DNA of 9,444 nt from Christensenella sp. UBA5399 (GTDB lineage Bacteria; Bacillota; Clostridia; Christensenellales; Christensenellaceae). The stretch is taken from the NCBI GenBank assembly GCA_002407725.1, contig DHOD01000148.1, forward strand, positions 7,881 to 17,324, written 5' to 3'. The stretch's first letter is position 1. Every line of letters starts with the position of its first letter. The position numbers and the translations under genes were made by a program. The notes below the pieces were generated by a model. That model was given only the letters and a program-made list of their open reading frames with translations, was not told where the DNA came from and searched no databases. Positions 6,362 through 9,444 of the stretch are shown one piece after another.

Positions 6362-7561
6362 ATGAAAAATGTATTGATCATAAATGCGGGGAGCTCGTCA
6401 CTTAAATACCAGATCATTAATATGGACGATGAGAGCATCCTGGCGAAGGGGATTGCGGAGCGTATTGGAATTGACAATTCGGTACTGGTGCATTCGCCGA
6501 CAGGAAAAGACAAGGTTACCATCGAAGTGGTGATGGACAATCACGGTGACGCGATGAAAGCCGTCATCAGCGCTTTGACAGATAAAAACCACGGCGTGTT
6601 TGAGGACATGAGCAGCATTGTGGCAGTTGGACACCGTGTACTGCATGGCGGTGAGCGGTTCCACAAGTCCATGGTTGTGGACGAAGAGGTGCTGGACGGC
6701 ATACGTGACTACATTGAGCTTGGGCCGCTGCACAACCCTGCAAACATCAAAGGGATTGAGACATGCATGGAAGTGATGCCCGGTATACCCAATGTGGCAG
6801 TGTTCGATACTTCGTTCCACATGACAATGCCTGATTACGCGTATTTGTACGGGATTCCTTATGACGCTTACAAAAGCCACAAAATCCGTAAATACGGTTT
6901 CCATGGGACTTCGCACAGGTACATTGCGCTGCGGACACCCAAGATGCTTGGTCTCGACCCCAATAATTTAAAGCTGATCACTTGCCACCTTGGCAACGGA
7001 TCCAGCCTCGCGGCGGTAAAAAATGGTCAATGTATCGATACGTCGATGGGCCTGACGCCTCTGGAAGGACTGATCATGGGGACGCGTTCCGGCGATATCG
7101 ACCCTGCGGCAGTGCCTTATTTGATGAAAAAATACGATATGACGGCGGAAGAAACCGTGACCTATTTGAATAAAAACAGCGGAATGATGGGCATCTCCGG
7201 TGTGAGCAGCGACTTCCGCGACCTTTGGGATGCTGCCGACGACGGCAACAAAATGGCGCGTCTTGCGCTCCATATGTTTAATTACAGGATCAAGAAGTAC
7301 ATTGGTTCGTATGCTGCGGCGCTGAACGGTGTGGATGTCATTGCATTTGCGGGCGGGATCGGCGAGAACGACGAGCATGTGCGGCGTGAGATTTGTGAAG
7401 GGCTCAGCTATCTTGGCGTAGATTTTGACGAGGAAGCCAACCATGTGCGCGGGAAGGAAACCGTGCTCACTAAGCCGGGCTCCAAGGTAATGGTTGCGAT
7501 CGTGCCAACGGATGAAGAGTTGATGATTGCGCGCGACACATACGAGATCTGCTGCAAATAA
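6362..7561 (+). CDS. ackA: Acetate kinase
   Basis: A 399-residue enzyme of the ASKHA fold, of standard length, that converts acetyl phosphate and ADP to acetate and ATP. Signature 1, IINAGSSSLKYQ, is at 6-17 and signature 2, KYGFHGTSHRY, at 177-187. Catalytic positions known from Methanosarcina are present with an offset of one: N8, R92 (GHRVLHGG), D149 (VFDTSFH), H181, R242 (MGTRSGDIDP) and E385 (PTDEEL). The nucleotide-binding block FAGGIGEN is at 329-336. AGGAGG, which begins in the last bases of the pta stop, lies ten bases before the ATG, so the pair forms one operon. No hairpin terminator was seen after the TAA, so some transcription may continue into yceD. Confidence 0.98.
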   Translation: MKNVLIINAGSSSLKYQIINMDDESILAKGIAERIGIDNSVLVHSPTGKDKVTIEVVMDNHGDAMKAVISALTDKNHGVFEDMSSIVAVGHRVLHGGERFHKSMVVDEEVLDGIRDYIELGPLHNPANIKGIETCMEVMPGIPNVAVFDTSFHMTMPDYAYLYGIPYDAYKSHKIRKYGFHGTSHRYIALRTPKMLGLDPNNLKLITCHLGNGSSLAAVKNGQCIDTSMGLTPLEGLIMGTRSGDIDPAAVPYLMKKYDMTAEETVTYLNKNSGMMGISGVSSDFRDLWDAADDGNKMARLALHMFNYRIKKYIGSYAAALNGVDVIAFAGGIGENDEHVRREICEGLSYLGVDFDEEANHVRGKETVLTKPGSKVMVAIVPTDEELMIARDTYEICCK

Positions 7562-7578
7562 GCGGTGGAAAAAACTAG

Positions 7579-7607
7579 TTGACAAGCGCAGGGCCTGAAA
7601 ATATAAT
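7579..7607 (+). promoter_or_regulatory. Perfect-consensus SigA-type promoter for yceD-rpmF
   Basis: TTGACA (7579-7584), exactly 17 bases, then TATAAT (7602-7607): all 12 hexamer positions match the housekeeping sigma consensus. Transcription should begin near 7614, giving a leader of about 25-28 bases before yceD. A strong constitutive start suits a ribosomal protein operon. Confidence 0.92.
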
Positions 7608-7638
7608 GATATGGTAGCTGTCCAGAAATGGGGTAGGC

Positions 7639-8136
7639 ATGATGATTGATGTGGATGTCTCCCGCGCGGTGAACCAACAGGGGGATTTGTTCCGTTTTGA
7701 ATACAGCGGATGTCCCGAAATGCCGGACTTGGCATTTGACAAACCTTTGCGTTTGCAGGCGGAATACAGTGTGTCCGATGAAACGGTTCGTTTGATCGGA
7801 ACGATGGAAACTGTGCTGGAAGTGGCATGCACCCGTTGCCTGGACGAAGTGCCGTTTGCGGTAGAGTGTGACTTTGATGAAACATTCACAAAAGACGGCG
7901 CGGACGACAGCTATACATACAATGGAAATATTGTTGAGCTTGATAAAATGGTGTACGATTATCTGATGCTCAGTCTGCCGCAAAAGATTTTATGCGGCGA
8001 TGACTGCAAAGGGCTGTGCCCGCAGTGCGGGGCAAACCGCAACAGGGAAGCGTGCGATTGCAGCAATCAGGTTTCCGACGACGAGAATAACCCCTTTAAT
8101 AAATTGAAAGATTTATTTAAGGACGGGGAGGTGTAG
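7639..8136 (+). CDS. yceD: DUF177 / YceD family protein
   Basis: A 165-residue protein of the DUF177 family (YceD), which is commonly encoded just before rpmF; family members have been linked to accumulation of 23S rRNA, but the molecular action is not settled. The family core is [18 protein letters not shown] (54-71) with the CxxC pair C64/C67. A second cysteine group, C119, C123, C127, C130, C139 and C141, looks like a zinc-binding knuckle, as often found in Firmicute members. The C-terminal [10 protein letters not shown] is also typical. Two adjacent ATG codons (7639 and 7642) are possible starts; GGGG at 7630-7633 is 5 bases from the first and 8 from the second, so the true start may be one residue shorter. 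The gene is read from the consensus promoter just upstream. Confidence 0.9.
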   Translation: MMIDVDVSRAVNQQGDLFRFEYSGCPEMPDLAFDKPLRLQAEYSVSDETVRLIGTMETVLEVACTRCLDEVPFAVECDFDETFTKDGADDSYTYNGNIVELDKMVYDYLMLSLPQKILCGDDCKGLCPQCGANRNREACDCSNQVSDDENNPFNKLKDLFKDGEV

Positions 8137-8141
8137 AAGAA

Positions 8142-8333
8142 ATGGCAGTACCAAAAGGAAGAGTATCCAAGCAGCGTTCCAGGACGCGCAGGGCGCATTG
8201 GAAGTTGAATGCGCCTACGCTTGCTGAATGCCCGCAGTGCCACCAGCCAAAGCTGGCCCACAGGGTATGCAAAAACTGTGGATATTATAATGGCAGGCTT
8301 GTGGTATCCGATGCGGATGCGGCAACAAAATAA
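8142..8333 (+). CDS. rpmF: 50S ribosomal protein L32
   Basis: A 63-residue basic protein of the large ribosomal subunit. The N-terminal [20 protein letters not shown] is diagnostic. Four cysteines, C30/C33 (CPQC) and C43/C46 (CKNC), show this is the zinc-binding C+ form rather than a cysteine-free paralogue. It begins five bases after the yceD stop, with GGGGAGGTG at 8125-8133 as a strong ribosome binding site inside the end of yceD. A strong terminator follows 15 bases after the stop. Confidence 0.98.
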   Translation: MAVPKGRVSKQRSRTRRAHWKLNAPTLAECPQCHQPKLAHRVCKNCGYYNGRLVVSDADAATK

Positions 8334-8348
8334 CAGTGTTGATATGCA

Positions 8349-8377
8349 AAAAAAGATGCGGTTTCCGCATCTTTTTT
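8349..8377 (+). terminator. Rho-independent terminator after rpmF
   Basis: AAAAAAGATGCGG (8349-8361) pairs with CCGCATCTTTTTT (8365-8377) as a perfect 13-bp stem with a TTT loop, ending in a run of T. The A-run on the left side would also let it work on the other strand. It separates yceD-rpmF from plsX. Confidence 0.93.
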
Positions 8378-8408
8378 ATTTGTGGAGTTATAGAAATTTG
8401 TCAAAAGG

Positions 8409-8423
8409 CGCGCCATGAGCGCG
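8409..8423. repeat. Small GC inverted repeat in rpmF-plsX spacer
   Basis: CGCGC (8409-8413) and GCGCG (8419-8423) form a 5-bp hairpin with the loop CATGA. CCATGAG (8413-8419) occurs again at 8454-8460 in the apical part of the next inverted repeat. This spacer (8378-8594) holds no credible gene. Confidence 0.5.
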
Positions 8424-8435
8424 AAGATTGGCTAT

Positions 8436-8486
8436 ACACGGCAAACCTGCCATCCATGAGACGGCAACTCGCGGCATTTGCCGTGT
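8436..8486. repeat. Long inverted repeat in rpmF-plsX spacer
   Basis: ACACGGCAAA (8436-8445) and TTTGCCGTGT (8477-8486) are perfect 10-base arms. After a two-base bulge the stem can continue as TGCC (8448-8451) with GGCA (8473-8476). TGCC can instead pair with a nearer GGCA (8463-8466), which presents CCATGAG in its loop. The right arm is followed by CTTTAAAAA rather than a T-run, so it is not a typical terminator. It may be a structured RNA, a DNA-binding site or a dispersed palindromic repeat. Confidence 0.6.
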
Positions 8487-8508
8487 CTTTAAAAAGTCGT
8501 CCGGGCTG

Positions 8509-8539
8509 TTTTCAAAGTTCTGCAAGTATAGTTTGAAAA
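8509..8539. repeat. Inverted repeat overlapping plsX -35
   Basis: TTTTCAAA (8509-8516) and TTTGAAAA (8532-8539) are perfect 8-base inverted arms, 23 bases centre to centre (about two helical turns). The right arm covers the -35 of the plsX promoter, a usual place for a repressor operator. AT-rich chance is also possible. Confidence 0.4.
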
Positions 8540-8561
8540 TTACAGGCTGTTTATGTATAAT
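8533..8561 (+). promoter_or_regulatory. plsX promoter
   Basis: TTGAAA (8533-8538, 5 of 6), a 17-base spacer, then TATAAT (8556-8561). Transcription should begin near 8568, with a leader of about 27 bases holding GGGG six bases before the plsX ATG. Confidence 0.8.
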
Positions 8562-8594
8562 TAAAACGTATCATATATCTATATGGGGTTAATT

Positions 8595-9444
8595 ATGAAA
8601 ATAATACTTGATACCATGGGCGGCGACAATGCTCCCAATGCGATTGTACAGGGATGCGTGGCCGCAATGGCGGAATTGCCGGATATCCAGGTGACCATGA
8701 CGGGCGATAAGGAAGCGATAGCCGATTGCCTGAACGGCCTGGATTTTGATGAAGACAGGCTGGACATTGTTCACACCACGCAGGTGATTGAGATGGAGGA
8801 TTCGCCTGTAAAAGCGACGCAGGAAAAAACCGATTCATCAATGGTTGTCGCATTGAACCTTCTGAAGGCAAATCCCGACGCCATGTTGATTTCGGCTGGG
8901 TCGACCGGTGCACTGGTTGCCGGGGCGACGCTGATTGTCAAACGTGTTGCGGGCATCAAACGGCCTGCGCTTGCGCCTGTGCTGCCTTCCCTGGGTGGCG
9001 AGGTGATGTTGATCGACTGTGGGGCCAATGCGGATTGCAAGCCGCAGTATCTTGAGCAGTTTGGCATTATGGGCAGTATTTATATGAACAAAGTATTTGG
9101 AGTTGAACGGCCGCGGGTCGGACTGATCAACAATGGCGCGGAAGCGGAGAAGGGGAGCGAGCTCACAAAGGCCGCATATAAACTGTTGGCGGACGCCCCC
9201 ATCAATTTTGTTGGAAACGCCGAAGGCCGCGACCTTTTGGCCGGTGGGTTTGATGTGCTGGTGTGTGACGGTTTTACGGGGAATATTGTTTTAAAGTTTC
9301 TGGAAGGTTGTGCGAAAACCATATTAGGGATGTTGAAAGGCTATGTGATGGAAAGCGCCAGCGCAAAGATCGGCTATGCTTTTATGAAAGGCGCCTTTGG
9401 CAAGCTGAAGAAAAAAATGGATTATTCGGAATACGGCGGGGGGG
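8595..9444 (+). CDS. plsX: Phosphate acyltransferase PlsX, 3' end outside window
   Basis: The first 283 residues of an enzyme usually about 330-340 long; the frame is open to the window end. PlsX converts acyl-ACP and phosphate to acyl phosphate, the donor used by PlsY in the first acylation of glycerol 3-phosphate; it is a peripheral membrane protein. Conserved blocks in order are DTMGGDNAP (6-14), ISAGSTGALVAG (99-110), DCGANAD (141-147), GLINNGAEAEKG (176-187), GNAEGRDL (207-214) and CDGFTGNIVLKFLEG (224-238). The end reads KKKMDYSEYGG, the usual lead-in to the C-terminal block. The ATG at 8595 has GGGG six bases upstream. It has its own promoter and is insulated from rpmF by a terminator. 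In most Firmicutes acpP and rnc or fabD follow, but that is beyond view. Confidence 0.96.
   Translation, partial: MKIILDTMGGDNAPNAIVQGCVAAMAELPDIQVTMTGDKEAIADCLNGLDFDEDRLDIVHTTQVIEMEDSPVKATQEKTDSSMVVALNLLKANPDAMLISAGSTGALVAGATLIVKRVAGIKRPALAPVLPSLGGEVMLIDCGANADCKPQYLEQFGIMGSIYMNKVFGVERPRVGLINNGAEAEKGSELTKAAYKLLADAPINFVGNAEGRDLLAGGFDVLVCDGFTGNIVLKFLEGCAKTILGMLKGYVMESASAKIGYAFMKGAFGKLKKKMDYSEYGGG

Noticed and set aside
6968..7885. 305-codon open frame on the minus strand across ackA and yceD
   Set aside because: It is a shadow of two clearly conserved plus-strand genes and runs through the consensus promoter; its translation shows no recognisable domain.
7408..7983. 191-codon minus-strand open frame over the ackA end and yceD
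   Set aside because: Also antisense to conserved genes, with no family motif and no ribosome binding site that I could support.
8436..8486. Possible cyclic di-GMP riboswitch because of GGCAAACC in the spacer hairpin
   Set aside because: Only that short string matches. The GNRA tetraloop hairpin and the following ACGCAAAGCC block are missing, and the element lies upstream of the apparent plsX promoter.
8336..8536. 66-codon open frame after rpmF
   Set aside because: It reads straight through the rpmF terminator hairpin and the spacer inverted repeats, has no ribosome binding site and no recognisable protein features.
8595..9444. Truncation or frameshift in plsX near the G-run at the end
   Set aside because: The frame is intact to the last base and simply leaves the window; the terminal G-run encodes glycines expected after SEYGG, although a base-count error in the run cannot be excluded.

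Overview
The window reads as chromosomal housekeeping DNA from a low-to-mid G+C Gram-positive bacterium, most likely of class Clostridia (Bacillota). The case rests on the gene order tmcAL / pta-ackA / yceD-rpmF-plsX, a bifunctional chorismate mutase-prephenate dehydratase, type II dehydroquinase, strong GGAGG-type ribosome binding sites and SigA-like promoters. Base composition looks near 50% G+C by eye, above the classical clostridia, but genus cannot be fixed from sequence alone. No transposase, integrase, CRISPR array, tRNA, rRNA or defence gene was seen.

Region 1 (1-4039) is an aromatic amino acid block. The 3' end of aroC (chorismate synthase), pheA (P-protein) and aroK (shikimate kinase) are read rightward and joined by 4-base stop/start overlaps. 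aroE (shikimate dehydrogenase) lies on the opposite strand, its end overlapping the end of aroK by 18 bases. aroQ (type II dehydroquinase) diverges from aroE across an 84-base gap whose two promoter -10 boxes overlap. An aldo/keto reductase of unknown substrate is translationally coupled to aroQ. Together AroQ, AroE, AroK, AroC and PheA supply five activities on the route from dehydroquinate to phenylpyruvate.

Region 2 (4061-7561) holds tmcAL on the minus strand, which makes N4-acetylcytidine in elongator tRNA-Met from acetate and ATP. Diverging from it is pta-ackA, the acetyl-CoA / acetyl phosphate / acetate pathway. The terminator that should stop the aroQ-AKR transcript is a 12-bp hairpin lying inside the last codons of tmcAL.

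Region 3 (7562-9444) has a perfect-consensus promoter (TTGACA, 17 bases, TATAAT) driving yceD (DUF177) and rpmF (ribosomal protein L32), then a strong terminator. A 217-base stretch follows with inverted repeats, then a near-consensus promoter and plsX (phosphate acyltransferase of phospholipid synthesis), cut by the window end.

I found no convincing new multi-gene system. The points most worth checking are the face-to-face aroE/aroQ promoters inside an inverted repeat, the terminator embedded in tmcAL, the coupled aldo/keto reductase, the unusual cofactor loop of AroE, and the structured rpmF-plsX spacer.
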